The position numbers were made by a program, and so were the translations under genes. A stretch of DNA of 64,000 nt from Nocardia sp. XZ_19_385 (GTDB lineage Bacteria > Actinomycetota > Actinomycetes > Mycobacteriales > Mycobacteriaceae), in assembly GCF_015355755.1 (NCBI RefSeq), contig NZ_JACVEE010000001.1, positions 558,001-622,000 on the forward strand, read 5' to 3'. Below, piece after piece: positions 53,845 through 62,538 of this stretch; position 1 is the first letter of the stretch; each line of letters begins with the position of its first letter. The notes below the pieces were generated by a model. That model was not told where the DNA came from. It ran no database searches and was given only the letters and a program-made list of their open reading frames with translations.

Positions 53845-55392
53845 GTGACCGACTCCGCCGAAGGCCCTGTGCTCGACGAAACGCAGCGGGCCGACTTCGA
53901 ACTCAGCGACGAGCGGCTGCGGCTGTTCTCCTTCGCTACGGCGGAGAAGCGCGCTGACTACCTGTGGGTGTTGCGTGCGTTCGACAGTGCGCGGGCCGCG
54001 TATGTGGTGCTGTTGCATGCCGATGATGTGGCGGAGTGGATTCGGCGGCACAGTGCGGGGGCGGCGGAGCTGTCGGGAGCGGAGATCGGGCCGCTGCTGG
54101 ATCAGCTGCATCAGTGGGGGGTGCTGGAGCGGTCGTATGACGGGACTCGGGCGGCGACGTTGGCCGAGTATCGCAACCGCCATTACGTGTATCAGTTCTC
54201 GCAGGCCGGGTTCCAGGCGTATCGGGCGGTGGCGGGGGTGCTGGCGGCGCGGCTGGATGAGGCGGCGCTGTCGCGGCTGGTGTTGCCGGAGTTGCTCGCG
54301 GATCTGCATGCGCTGGCTGAGGCGAACCAGGCCGGGGACGCGGAGCGGGTGTATCGGACGCTGCGGCGGCTGGACGCGGCGCTGACCGATATGGCCGCGC
54401 GGGCCGCACATTTCTATCTATCGCTCGGCGATATGGTGCGGACCACCGAGATCACGCCCGAGGCGTTTCTCGTGCACAAGGACGCGCTGCTGGCGCATAT
54501 GCGGGACTTCAGTATGGATCTGGCGCGGTTCGCGCCGCGGCTGGCGAACGCGATCGGGGACATCGAGGACACCGGTGTCGACGAGTTGATCGAGCGGGCC
54601 GCGCGCTGTGATGAGCGGGTGCTGTTGAGTCCGGAGGAGCGGCAAGCGGATTGGCGGGCGCGATGGCAGGGGCTGCGGACCTGGTTCGTCGCGGCGGAGT
54701 CGGGTGATTCCACCGAGGCGGACCGGCTGCGGGAGGCGACGATGAGCGCGATCGCCGCGGTGCTGTCGCTGCTGCGGCGGGTTACCGAGACGCGGCGCGG
54801 TGGAGTGAGCCGGGAGTCGGCGCTGCGGCATCTGGCGGGGTGGTTCACCGCCGCGCCCAGCACCGACAGCGCGCACGCGCTGTTCGACACGGTCTTCGGG
54901 CTGGGACGGCCGCGGCATCTGTCGATGGAGCATCCCGACGCGGATCTGATTCCGCCGGTTCGATCCTGGTGGGAAGCACCGCCCTTGGAGATCTCGCGGA
55001 CGCTCGCCGAAACCGGGCGGCCACCGCAGGCGGGTGCGCCAGCCAGGATTCAGCGCAACGACGCGAGCATCCGCCGGTTGCGGGAAGCGCAGCTCGACGC
55101 ACAGCGAGCGCGCGCGGAGGCCGCGAAATCCCTTGCGGCAGCGGATATCTACGAGCGCGAGCTGGACGACCGGGAGACCGAAGTCTTGCTGCGGTTGCTG
55201 GATGCCGCCTCGACCGCGTGGGTGCCGGTAAGCGGTCGGGTCGACGGAACGACCGGATCCGACAACGGCGTCACGCTCACGGTATCGACGCACCCGGGAT
55301 CGACAGTGATCCGCACCGCCCGCGGACTGCTGCACCTCAACGGCCGCAAACTCGACGTGCGAGCGACCCGTCAGAAGGGAGGCCGAGCATGA
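53845..55392 (+). CDS. jetA: DUF2397 protein, JetA-like (type II Wadjet, MukF-like)
   Basis: 515 residues. Matches the DUF2397/TIGR02677 family: LFSFATAEKRADYLWVLRAFD near the N-terminus, a winged-helix-like region LLDQLHQWGVLERS, and a long helical middle. In anti-plasmid Wadjet systems this protein is the kleisin-like subunit of an SMC complex. GTG 53845 agrees with a leaderless promoter; a longer frame from 53722 lacks signals. Its stop overlaps the next start (ATGA). The central part is strikingly rich in G-ending codons compared with the genes that follow. Confidence 0.82.
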   Translation: MTDSAEGPVLDETQRADFELSDERLRLFSFATAEKRADYLWVLRAFDSARAAYVVLLHADDVAEWIRRHSAGAAELSGAEIGPLLDQLHQWGVLERSYDGTRAATLAEYRNRHYVYQFSQAGFQAYRAVAGVLAARLDEAALSRLVLPELLADLHALAEANQAGDAERVYRTLRRLDAALTDMAARAAHFYLSLGDMVRTTEITPEAFLVHKDALLAHMRDFSMDLARFAPRLANAIGDIEDTGVDELIERAARCDERVLLSPEERQADWRARWQGLRTWFVAAESGDSTEADRLREATMSAIAAVLSLLRRVTETRRGGVSRESALRHLAGWFTAAPSTDSAHALFDTVFGLGRPRHLSMEHPDADLIPPVRSWWEAPPLEISRTLAETGRPPQAGAPARIQRNDASIRRLREAQLDAQRARAEAAKSLAAADIYERELDDRETEVLLRLLDAASTAWVPVSGRVDGTTGSDNGVTLTVSTHPGSTVIRTARGLLHLNGRKLDVRATRQKGGRA

Positions 55393-56801
55393 TTCACGCA
55401 CGTCGCATCGACTCGCTCGCGCTGGACAACTACCAACGAGCCGCGCGGGTGATCCTCGCCAACCATCTAGTGACCCGGACCTATCCGGATCGCATCGCGC
55501 TGCCCCTGATTCGCAGGTGGGCGACCGAATTGCGCGAGGACTTGGCGGAGCTGTTCGGCTATCGCCTGGAAGTCACCGAAACCACCGCGCGACTGTTCCC
55601 CGTCATCGATCAACTGGATGCGGGCAAACCCGCGCGAACGGTCAACGACCGGCTTTTCGATCGCCGCCGCTACGCATATCTGTCACTGGCGCTGGCCGCG
55701 CTCGGGCGCGCTGGTGATCAGATCACATTGTCGGAGTTGGCCGATCAGGTCGCGGCCTACACCGGGCGGATCGAGGGGCTCGACCTCTCCCTCGATCGCG
55801 CCGCGGACCGGGACGCCTTCGTCGACGCCGTAGGCTGGCTCGCCAACCGCGGCGCGCTCACTCTCGCCGACGGCGACGCGGGTGGCTGGGCGTCGGATCC
55901 CTCGGTGGGAGAAGCGCTTTACGACATCGATCGACCGGTGGTGTTCGCGATCTTCCGCCCGCCGCGCGCCCTGCAACACCTGCACAGCGTGGCCGGGCTG
56001 CTCGGCGAGGAAGCGCACCCGAACGGACAGCCCGCGACCGCGGACGCTGCCCGCCGAGTACGGCGCGGCCTGGTCGAGCGCCCCGTCATCTACGCCGAGG
56101 ATTTCGCACCCGACGAGCGTGCGGTGCTCGCGCAGGAACGCATCGTCTCCGAGGTGGAACTGTTCACGGGCCTGAAGGCCGAGCGGCGCGCGGAAGGTGT
56201 TGCGCTGATCGATGTTTCGGGACGGCTCTCCGATGTCCGGTTCCCCGGTACCGGCACGCTGGCGCAGGTAGCGCTGCTACTGGTCGGCGAGGTCGCGGAC
56301 CTGGTGCTCGATATCGACAATCCGTTGCCGCAGCGGCCCGCCCTCGCCGATCCGATGGGGGCCCTGGTGGCGCAACTGGACGACGCGATCCCCGAATCGA
56401 CGGTGTTCGCGCCGCTGGCCGACCTCCCGTTCTCCGATTCCTTTGACGAAGAAGCGAATCCGGACGATCCGGACGACGCACCGGAGCCCGCGACCTACCC
56501 GTTCCTGGACTACGGCTGGGTAGGCGAAACCGTGCAGGCCCTCACCGACCGCTACGGTGTCACCTTCGCCGCGCAATGGCAGGCCGACGTCCCCGGGCTG
56601 ACCACCGAGGTGGTGGCCCTGCTGGAACGGTTGCGCCTGGTCCAGGTCGTACCCGGCGCAGCGGGACCCGAAGGTCTGCTGATCCTGCCCGCCCTGGCCC
56701 GCTACCGGGGCGCGGTCGTCACCGTCCGTACCAAGCGGACCGAAGAACTGTTCGTCACCGCCGCAGAGACCGGCGCAAGCGTTGCCACGGAAGGGGTTTG
56801 A
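55389..56801 (+). CDS. jetB: DUF2398 protein, JetB-like (type II Wadjet, MukE-like)
   Basis: 470 residues, DUF2398/TIGR02678 type: NYQRAARVILANHLVTRTYPD at the start, WATELREDLAELFGYRLEVT, DRRRYAYLSLALAAL and a C-terminal GWVGETVQALTDRYGV. It would be the MukE-like partner that bridges the kleisin subunit and the ATPase. The ATG overlaps the jetA stop and two bases separate its stop from jetC, so the three proteins are made together. Confidence 0.82.
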   Translation: MIHARRIDSLALDNYQRAARVILANHLVTRTYPDRIALPLIRRWATELREDLAELFGYRLEVTETTARLFPVIDQLDAGKPARTVNDRLFDRRRYAYLSLALAALGRAGDQITLSELADQVAAYTGRIEGLDLSLDRAADRDAFVDAVGWLANRGALTLADGDAGGWASDPSVGEALYDIDRPVVFAIFRPPRALQHLHSVAGLLGEEAHPNGQPATADAARRVRRGLVERPVIYAEDFAPDERAVLAQERIVSEVELFTGLKAERRAEGVALIDVSGRLSDVRFPGTGTLAQVALLLVGEVADLVLDIDNPLPQRPALADPMGALVAQLDDAIPESTVFAPLADLPFSDSFDEEANPDDPDDAPEPATYPFLDYGWVGETVQALTDRYGVTFAAQWQADVPGLTTEVVALLERLRLVQVVPGAAGPEGLLILPALARYRGAVVTVRTKRTEELFVTAAETGASVATEGV

Positions 56802-56803
56802 CC

Positions 56804-59800
56804 ATGTCGGTTATCCACGGCGGAGTGCGCTTCATCCCGACCCGCGCCGGGATCGTCAACCTGTGGGACTACCGGGACCAGGAGTTCTGCTTCGCCGACG
56901 GCAGGCTGGTGCTGCGCGGGCCGAACGGTTCCGGCAAGACCAAGGCGCTCGAGGTGCTGTTCCCGTTCGTGCTGGACGGGCGGATCGAACCGCGCCGGCT
57001 CAACCCGTTCGCCGGTGAAGAACGCACCATGAAGTCGAATCTGCTGTATCGCAAGCAGGAATCGGCCTACTCCTACATCTGGATGGAGTTCGCGCGCGGC
57101 AGCTGGGACGACCCGGAAGTGGTCACCATCGGCATCGGCATGCGCGCCACCCGCTCCTCGGACAAGGTGACGCGCTGGTACTTCGTCGCCGACGGCCGTG
57201 TGGGCGTGGACTTTTCGCTGATCGGCCCGGACGACCGGCCGTTCACCCGCAAACAGCTGGCCGAGCAGATCGGCACCGACTCCATCGTGGACCGGCCGGT
57301 GGAATACCGCACCGCGATCGACGCGCGCATGTTCGGCCTCGGCACCCAGCGCTACGACCAGCTGATCAACCTGATCCTCACGCTGCGCCGCCCGCAGCTG
57401 GCGAAAAACCTGGATCCGCGCGGACTTTCGCAGGCGCTGACCGATGGTCTGCGCCCGCTCGACGAGCAGCTGATCCTGGACGCGGCCCGCTCCTTCAGCG
57501 ATATGGAGGAGGTGGGGCGCAACCTCGAAGGCCTGGTGCACGCCGATACCGCGACCCGCGCGTTCGTCGGCGTGTACCGGAAATACCTTGCGGTACAAGC
57601 GAAGACGGATGTCGACCAAGTCCGTACCCGGCTCGACGCGGTGACGCACGCGAGCACCGCGCTGTTCGCCGCGACCGCGTTGCGTGAGCGCCGGGAAGCC
57701 GAGCGCACCGCCGCCGAGGCCCGCGCCGATGACGCCGATCGCACCTACGAGCAGGCGCTCACCGACCGGGAAACCTTGCAGCGCTCCAGCGCCTACGAAG
57801 GCAAGCAGCAGCTCGACGATCTCGCCGACGCGGTGCGCCGGCTGGAGACCTCGGCCAGCGTGCACCGGGACAAGGCGCTCAAGGCCCGGCAGACCCTCGA
57901 CCAGCGCGTCCAGGAGGCCGAACGGGCCACCGCCGCGGTCCGCACCGCCGCCGCGACCCTGTCCCGCGGTGAGGACGAATTGCGTGCCGCCGCAGAGGAA
58001 GCGGGCATCGATTGGACCGCGCCGTCGGAGGATTCGCGGGCCGACAACCTCACCGCCGCCGTCCGCGCCCGCGCCGAGGAGCGCGACGCCGACGTGCGGG
58101 CGGTCCGGAAAGCGCTGGGGCTGATGGACGCCGCGGCCACCGAACGGACCCGGGCGCAGCGTCAGTCCGAACGTGCCGTGGCGGCAAAGGAATCGGCGGC
58201 GGCCGAGGTCGCGGCCGCGGAAGCGGCCGTCGCGCTGGCGCGCACCGAAGCCTCGGCCGCGCTGCGCGCCTGGTGGGACAAGCATCGAGAGGTCTACTCC
58301 CCCATCGAGAAAGGCTTGTTCGACGCGCTCGACGCCGCACTGGCGAATGCCGGGTCCGATGACGCCGCCGGTATCGCGGAGGTGCTGGCGGAGCGGGCCG
58401 AGCCGCTGCTCGACGAGATTCGCAATCGCCGGCAGGAAGCGAAGTCGCAGGCGGCCGCGGCGGCGGAGCGCATCACCGAACTGACCGCCGAACGCGACCG
58501 CGTTGCCGCCCAAAGCGACGATGCCCCACCGCCATTGGCGACTCGCACCGATGAGCGGGGCGACCGGCCGGGCGGACCGCTCTGGCAGCTGGTGCGGTTC
58601 GCCGACGACGTCACGCCCGAGGCCGCCGGTGGCATCGAAGCGGCACTGCATGCCGCGGGCCTGCTCGACGCCTGGGTTTGCGCGGAGTCCGACCTGCCCG
58701 CCGAGTACACCTCCGAGCAGTTCCTCGTCCCGTCGCGGAACCGCCCGTCCGGCCGCACGCTCACCGATGTGCTTGTGGTGGAAGAGGATTCCGCGCAGTT
58801 GACGGTGCCGCGTCAAACTGTCTCCGATGTTCTCGCATCGATCGCGCTGCACGAAGCGAAGAAGCCGGGGTTCGGCGAGGACGAGCTCGCGGTCAGCACC
58901 TCCGGCGGCTTCCGCCAAGGCGTGCAGATCGGCCGCCACCACAAAGCCGACGCCGAGTTCATCGGTGCGACCGCCCGGGCTCGCCGACGCGAGATCCGGC
59001 TCACCGAGCTGGCCGCCGCGTTGGAAACCGCCACGACCGCCAAGGAGCAGTCGGCAGCCGAAGAATCTACCGCCACAGCCGAACTCGCGCGGATCGCGGC
59101 CGCCGCGAAGGCGCTGCCGCGTCCTTCGGCCGTCACGGCCGCCTTGCGTGCGGTCTCGGAAGCCGCGGGCATGATGCGCTCGCGCTCCGAAGCCGTCACG
59201 CAGGCCGAGCACGATCTCGATCAGGCGGTGGCCGCGGTAGCGACGGTCGACAAGAAGTTGCGCGCCATCGCCGCCGAACACAGCACCCCACGCGACCCAC
59301 GCGATATCGACGCGCTCGCGGCCGCCATCCGGCACTTCGAGAACACCGGTACCGGGCTGCTGCGCTTGCGCACCGACCACGACCGCGAGCGGGAACGCGA
59401 ACGTGAGGGCGCGGACCGTCTCGCCGAAGCCCGCGACCTGGCCGAGGCCTTCGCCGAGGAAGCGGAGGCCGCCGAAGCCGGCTACCAGGAGCAGTCGCGC
59501 AAACTGGAGACCCTGCGCGACGCGCTGGGCGCGGGCGCCGCCGATATCGACCGGGACCTGGAACTGGCCCGGGAGAAGATCGAGGCCACTCGCGCGGAGC
59601 AGAAGACCGCCCGCAAGGCGGCCAACTCCGCGATCGAAGCGATCGGTGACGCCGAAGCCGCCTACCGGACCGCGTTCGAATCCCTCGGCACCGCCCTCAC
59701 CGAAGTGCTCACCGACGTCAAAACCCTTGCGCCCTATGCCCGTCCGGACCTGCTCCGCCTGCTCGGCGCTCCCGCCGAGAGCCGTTGGCCGAGCAGCGAA

Positions 59801-61024
59801 GCCGCCTGGTCCACCCCCGAGCAGCTGCTCTACCGGATCACCCAGGCGGGTCCGGAGACCGAACCGCAGGTGTTGCCCGACGAGGTCGCCGAACTCTTCG
59901 ACAACCTCGCCGCCGCGACCGCTTCGGTGAAGGCGGGGGAAGCCGCCCGCAAGACCACTCGCAGCGCGGTTACCTCGGCTTTGCAGGAGTTCGACGCCGC
60001 CCTGGCCGGTTGCGGCCGCGACTACCGCCTGCAGTGGGACGCCGCCGACGGCCTCACCGTGGTGCAGGTCGCCGACGAGCAGGGCATGTCCGCGCTCGCC
60101 GATTTCGCGGGCCGCATCGATCAGGCCCGTCACGACCAGGAACTGCTGCTCACCGACGCCGAACGCCGCATCCTGGAGGACGCGCTGCTGGCCGGGCTGG
60201 CCCAGCAGATCTACGAACGCACCTCCGACGCCAGGGATCTCATCGCACGCATGGGCGCGGAGATGAAGAAACGCCGCATGTCCTCGGGCAACACGATCGG
60301 CGTGCACTGGGTGCTGGCCGATTCACTTTCCGACGCGGCCCGCGCCATGTGCAAACTCCTGGATCGCGATGCCTCGGTCCTCTCCCCCGACGACCTGGCC
60401 GCCATCCGCTCGCATTTCGCCTCCGAGATCCGCGCCGCCCGCGCCGCGCACCCGGAACGCTCCTACCCCGAAATCCTCGCCGCCACACTGGATTACCGCA
60501 CCTGGCGCGTCTTCTCCTTCACCCTGATCTCCGGTGACGGCACCGAGGACAAACTGACCGTCGCCCGCCACAGCGCTCTCTCCGGCGGCGAGCAGTCGGT
60601 CTCCCTGCATCTGCCCCTCTTCGCGGCCGCCCACGTCATGCTCGACTCCGCCGACCCACAGGCCCCCCGTCTGCTCGCCCTGGACGAAGCCTTCGCCGGT
60701 GTCGACGACAACGGCCGCAGCGAACTTCTCGGTCTCAGCGTCCAATTCGACCTCGACCTGTTCATGACGGGCTACGACCTCTGGATCACCTATCCTCACG
60801 TCCCCGGCTGCGCCCACTACGACCTGGCTCACTCCACGGCCGAGAACTCCGTCAGCGCCACCTTGCTGGTCTGGGATAGCGGCGATCTCCTCGCCGAACA
60901 CGACGGCACCGATCTCACCACCGCCCTCGGCTCCCCCAACCGCCGTCGCGTCCCCAACGGAATCGAGGGCGGCATGACCCTCGACAACATGCCGGGCGAA
61001 CTCGAACCGGCCGGGGCCAACTAA
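56804..61024 (+). CDS. jetC: SMC-like ATPase, JetC-like (TIGR02680 type)
   Basis: 1406 residues. Walker A GPNGSGKT at 39-46, a head insertion with SNLLYRKQESAYSYIWMEFARG, long Ala/Glu/Arg-rich coiled coils (~290-620 and ~760-1080) around a hinge-like centre (~620-750), then the ABC signature SALSGGEQS (~1257) and Walker B LLALDEAFAGVDDNG (~1290). It is the MukB-like motor that would extrude DNA loops. GGAAGGGG lies eight bases before ATG. A terminator follows the stop after 14 bases, where a jetD gene would be expected. Confidence 0.87.
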   Translation: MSVIHGGVRFIPTRAGIVNLWDYRDQEFCFADGRLVLRGPNGSGKTKALEVLFPFVLDGRIEPRRLNPFAGEERTMKSNLLYRKQESAYSYIWMEFARGSWDDPEVVTIGIGMRATRSSDKVTRWYFVADGRVGVDFSLIGPDDRPFTRKQLAEQIGTDSIVDRPVEYRTAIDARMFGLGTQRYDQLINLILTLRRPQLAKNLDPRGLSQALTDGLRPLDEQLILDAARSFSDMEEVGRNLEGLVHADTATRAFVGVYRKYLAVQAKTDVDQVRTRLDAVTHASTALFAATALRERREAERTAAEARADDADRTYEQALTDRETLQRSSAYEGKQQLDDLADAVRRLETSASVHRDKALKARQTLDQRVQEAERATAAVRTAAATLSRGEDELRAAAEEAGIDWTAPSEDSRADNLTAAVRARAEERDADVRAVRKALGLMDAAATERTRAQRQSERAVAAKESAAAEVAAAEAAVALARTEASAALRAWWDKHREVYSPIEKGLFDALDAALANAGSDDAAGIAEVLAERAEPLLDEIRNRRQEAKSQAAAAAERITELTAERDRVAAQSDDAPPPLATRTDERGDRPGGPLWQLVRFADDVTPEAAGGIEAALHAAGLLDAWVCAESDLPAEYTSEQFLVPSRNRPSGRTLTDVLVVEEDSAQLTVPRQTVSDVLASIALHEAKKPGFGEDELAVSTSGGFRQGVQIGRHHKADAEFIGATARARRREIRLTELAAALETATTAKEQSAAEESTATAELARIAAAAKALPRPSAVTAALRAVSEAAGMMRSRSEAVTQAEHDLDQAVAAVATVDKKLRAIAAEHSTPRDPRDIDALAAAIRHFENTGTGLLRLRTDHDREREREREGADRLAEARDLAEAFAEEAEAAEAGYQEQSRKLETLRDALGAGAADIDRDLELAREKIEATRAEQKTARKAANSAIEAIGDAEAAYRTAFESLGTALTEVLTDVKTLAPYARPDLLRLLGAPAESRWPSSEAAWSTPEQLLYRITQAGPETEPQVLPDEVAELFDNLAAATASVKAGEAARKTTRSAVTSALQEFDAALAGCGRDYRLQWDAADGLTVVQVADEQGMSALADFAGRIDQARHDQELLLTDAERRILEDALLAGLAQQIYERTSDARDLIARMGAEMKKRRMSSGNTIGVHWVLADSLSDAARAMCKLLDRDASVLSPDDLAAIRSHFASEIRAARAAHPERSYPEILAATLDYRTWRVFSFTLISGDGTEDKLTVARHSALSGGEQSVSLHLPLFAAAHVMLDSADPQAPRLLALDEAFAGVDDNGRSELLGLSVQFDLDLFMTGYDLWITYPHVPGCAHYDLAHSTAENSVSATLLVWDSGDLLAEHDGTDLTTALGSPNRRRVPNGIEGGMTLDNMPGELEPAGAN

Positions 61025-61038
61025 CCATCGAACGCGAG

Positions 61039-61066
61039 CGCACCCCTGCCAGCTGACAGGGGTGCG
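61039..61066 (+). terminator. Terminator ending the Jet-like operon
   Basis: CGCACCCCTG and its exact complement form a 10-bp stem with an 8-base loop, 14 bases after the jetC stop. It shows that the operon ends with jetC. Confidence 0.8.
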
Positions 61067-61153
61067 ACGCGTCAAACAACTATGTGTAGCCGACCGCCGG
61101 GGCAGAACCCTACTTGGCCGAGGCCCCAACGCCAGGCTTTCAGCGGATCCGCG

Positions 61154-61723
61154 CTACCGGCCCGGGCCCCACGGCCAGGTTTGAAGCGGGCCTGCGCTGC
61201 CGGTTATCAACGGCGGGGCGACCTGCGGCGGCGCGGGATGCGGCTGCTCGCTCGCATCGGCCCGCAATGCCGGGCACTGCCCACCGGGCCCGGTGGCCAA
61301 CTCGAAATGCCACCACTCGTTCGCATAGATCCGGCACAGCCCCCACCGATTCCCGTTGCGCTCCAACCACTGTGCGCCGTGCTGCGGCCCGACATCGATC
61401 GCCTGCCCCGACACGTGCGTCGACTCCTCGGGCGGCAACACCCACCGCCGCGCCTCGTCCGGGCTGCCGTAGGTGGCGACCCCGTCCTCCCACATGGCCT
61501 GCTGCTCGCCGTATGAGCGGTAACCGGAGTTGATGTACAAGGTCACGCCTTCGGCCCGTGCCGCTTCCTCGGCCTGGGTGTATGCCGCCGCCAACGGGGG
61601 CGTCAGACCTTCGGTCCCGGCGGCGGCGGCCACCGCCGTGCGTGGGTCCGCGTGCGCGCCGGGCGCGGCCAAGACGAAGAGCGCCGGTACAGCCATCGCG
61701 GACAGCGCTAGCTTTGCGATCAT
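61154..61723 (-). CDS. Secreted D-Ala-D-Ala carboxypeptidase, VanY/M15 type
   Basis: 189 residues. A signal peptide (cleavage after AHA, ~25) precedes an M15B domain: INSGYRSYGEQQ, S-T-H-V-S-G-Q-A-I-D (first His and Asp zinc ligands) and EWWHFEL (general base Glu and third ligand His). It trims peptidoglycan stem peptides outside the membrane. The C-terminus is a Pro-rich tail. ATG 61723 starts the signal; a longer frame is rejected. Convergent with jetC. Confidence 0.9.
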   Translation of the reverse strand: MIAKLALSAMAVPALFVLAAPGAHADPRTAVAAAAGTEGLTPPLAAAYTQAEEAARAEGVTLYINSGYRSYGEQQAMWEDGVATYGSPDEARRWVLPPEESTHVSGQAIDVGPQHGAQWLERNGNRWGLCRIYANEWWHFELATGPGGQCPALRADASEQPHPAPPQVAPPLITGSAGPLQTWPWGPGR

Positions 61724-61773
61724 GTCGGCGATCCTAGCGGCCGCGGCGTGCCGTTCCCGGGAACCGCGCGAGG

Positions 61774-61950
61774 TTACGACTCGATCGGATGCGTGAAGGT
61801 CCAGGCCCCGTAGGCGATGATCGCGGCGAAAATCACCATCACGACAGGGGGCGTATTGACGAGCCAGGCCAAGATCAAGCTGAGCGCGGCCAGGGCCGTC
61901 ACCAGCACTTCCAGCATCCGGATGACCCGGGCCGTTTGTTCGATCGGCAT
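61774..61950 (-). CDS. Small two-helix membrane protein
   Basis: 58 residues, start MPIEQTARVIRMLE with GGAGG six bases upstream. Two hydrophobic helices (about 13-30 and 36-53) and a short FTHPIES end. No family recognised. It lies 50 bases upstream of the VanY-type gene on the same strand and could be co-transcribed with it. Confidence 0.6.
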   Translation of the reverse strand: MPIEQTARVIRMLEVLVTALAALSLILAWLVNTPPVVMVIFAAIIAYGAWTFTHPIES

Positions 61951-62038
61951 GATCCTCCTCCATCCAAGTACGCGAACGCCTTGCATTTCTGGTGGTGCCC
62001 AATCCTTTTCGAGGCAAACAGCCCGGGAACGCCGCGAG

Positions 62039-62425
62039 CTACTTGTGGCGCACCAATTCCGAGGCCTGGCGATGACGCCCGATGCGCTCGCCGATCTCGC
62101 TGCCGTGCGAGCGCGCGTACTCGACTGCGGTGCGAATCTTGCGGTCCTGTAGGTCGGATTGCCGCGAGAGCGCTGTGATCCGCTGGTCTACCGGCCCGTC
62201 GAGCTCCAGCAGGCGGGCGACTACTTCCCAGACCTCAGGTCCGGCGGCCAGCGCCGCGCGCCGGTCGTGTAGCGGGCCGCGGAAGACGATGCCCGGGTGT
62301 TCCAGCTGATCGACGCCCTCGCGGATCAACCGATTGAGCAGTGCGGTCGAACTCGTTCCCTCGCGTACGGCACGTGAGACCAGCCGTCGGCTGGCTGAAT
62401 CCGAGATACGAAACGACGTACTCAT
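62039..62425 (-). CDS. Ribbon-helix-helix protein, antitoxin-like, no partner seen
   Basis: 128 residues. The first ~45 (STSFRISDSASRRLVSRAVREG, SSTALLNRLIREG) look like a ribbon-helix-helix DNA-binding domain. A second part (HPGIVFRGPLHDRRAALAAGPEVWEVVARLLE) resembles the DUF433-like half of antitoxins paired with PIN toxins. A GAGGAGG precedes the ATG. The 88 bases downstream hold no toxin gene, so it is an orphan antitoxin or a plain repressor. Confidence 0.65.
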   Translation of the reverse strand: MSTSFRISDSASRRLVSRAVREGTSSTALLNRLIREGVDQLEHPGIVFRGPLHDRRAALAAGPEVWEVVARLLELDGPVDQRITALSRQSDLQDRKIRTAVEYARSHGSEIGERIGRHRQASELVRHK

Positions 62426-62482
62426 TGCCCTCCTCGACTTCAGGGATACGGCGACTTACCCCTCTAGGGTGCGCGCCGCAGC

Positions 62483-62517
62483 GGCATTGTCACCCCGGCG
62501 ATCGAGGTGACAATGCC
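62483..62517 (-). terminator. Hairpin after the fumarase gene
   Basis: GGCATTGTCACC and its exact complement form a 12-bp stem with an 11-base loop, 21 bases beyond the fumarase stop on the minus strand. No T tract. Confidence 0.7.
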
Positions 62518-62538
62518 GTGTCCTATCGAGGCAGAACC

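Noticed and set aside
56702-60307. Open frame of about 1200 codons antisense to jetC
   Set aside because: It mirrors GC-rich codons of a clear SMC-like ATPase, has low-complexity Gly/Arg-rich content and no ribosome site or family motif.
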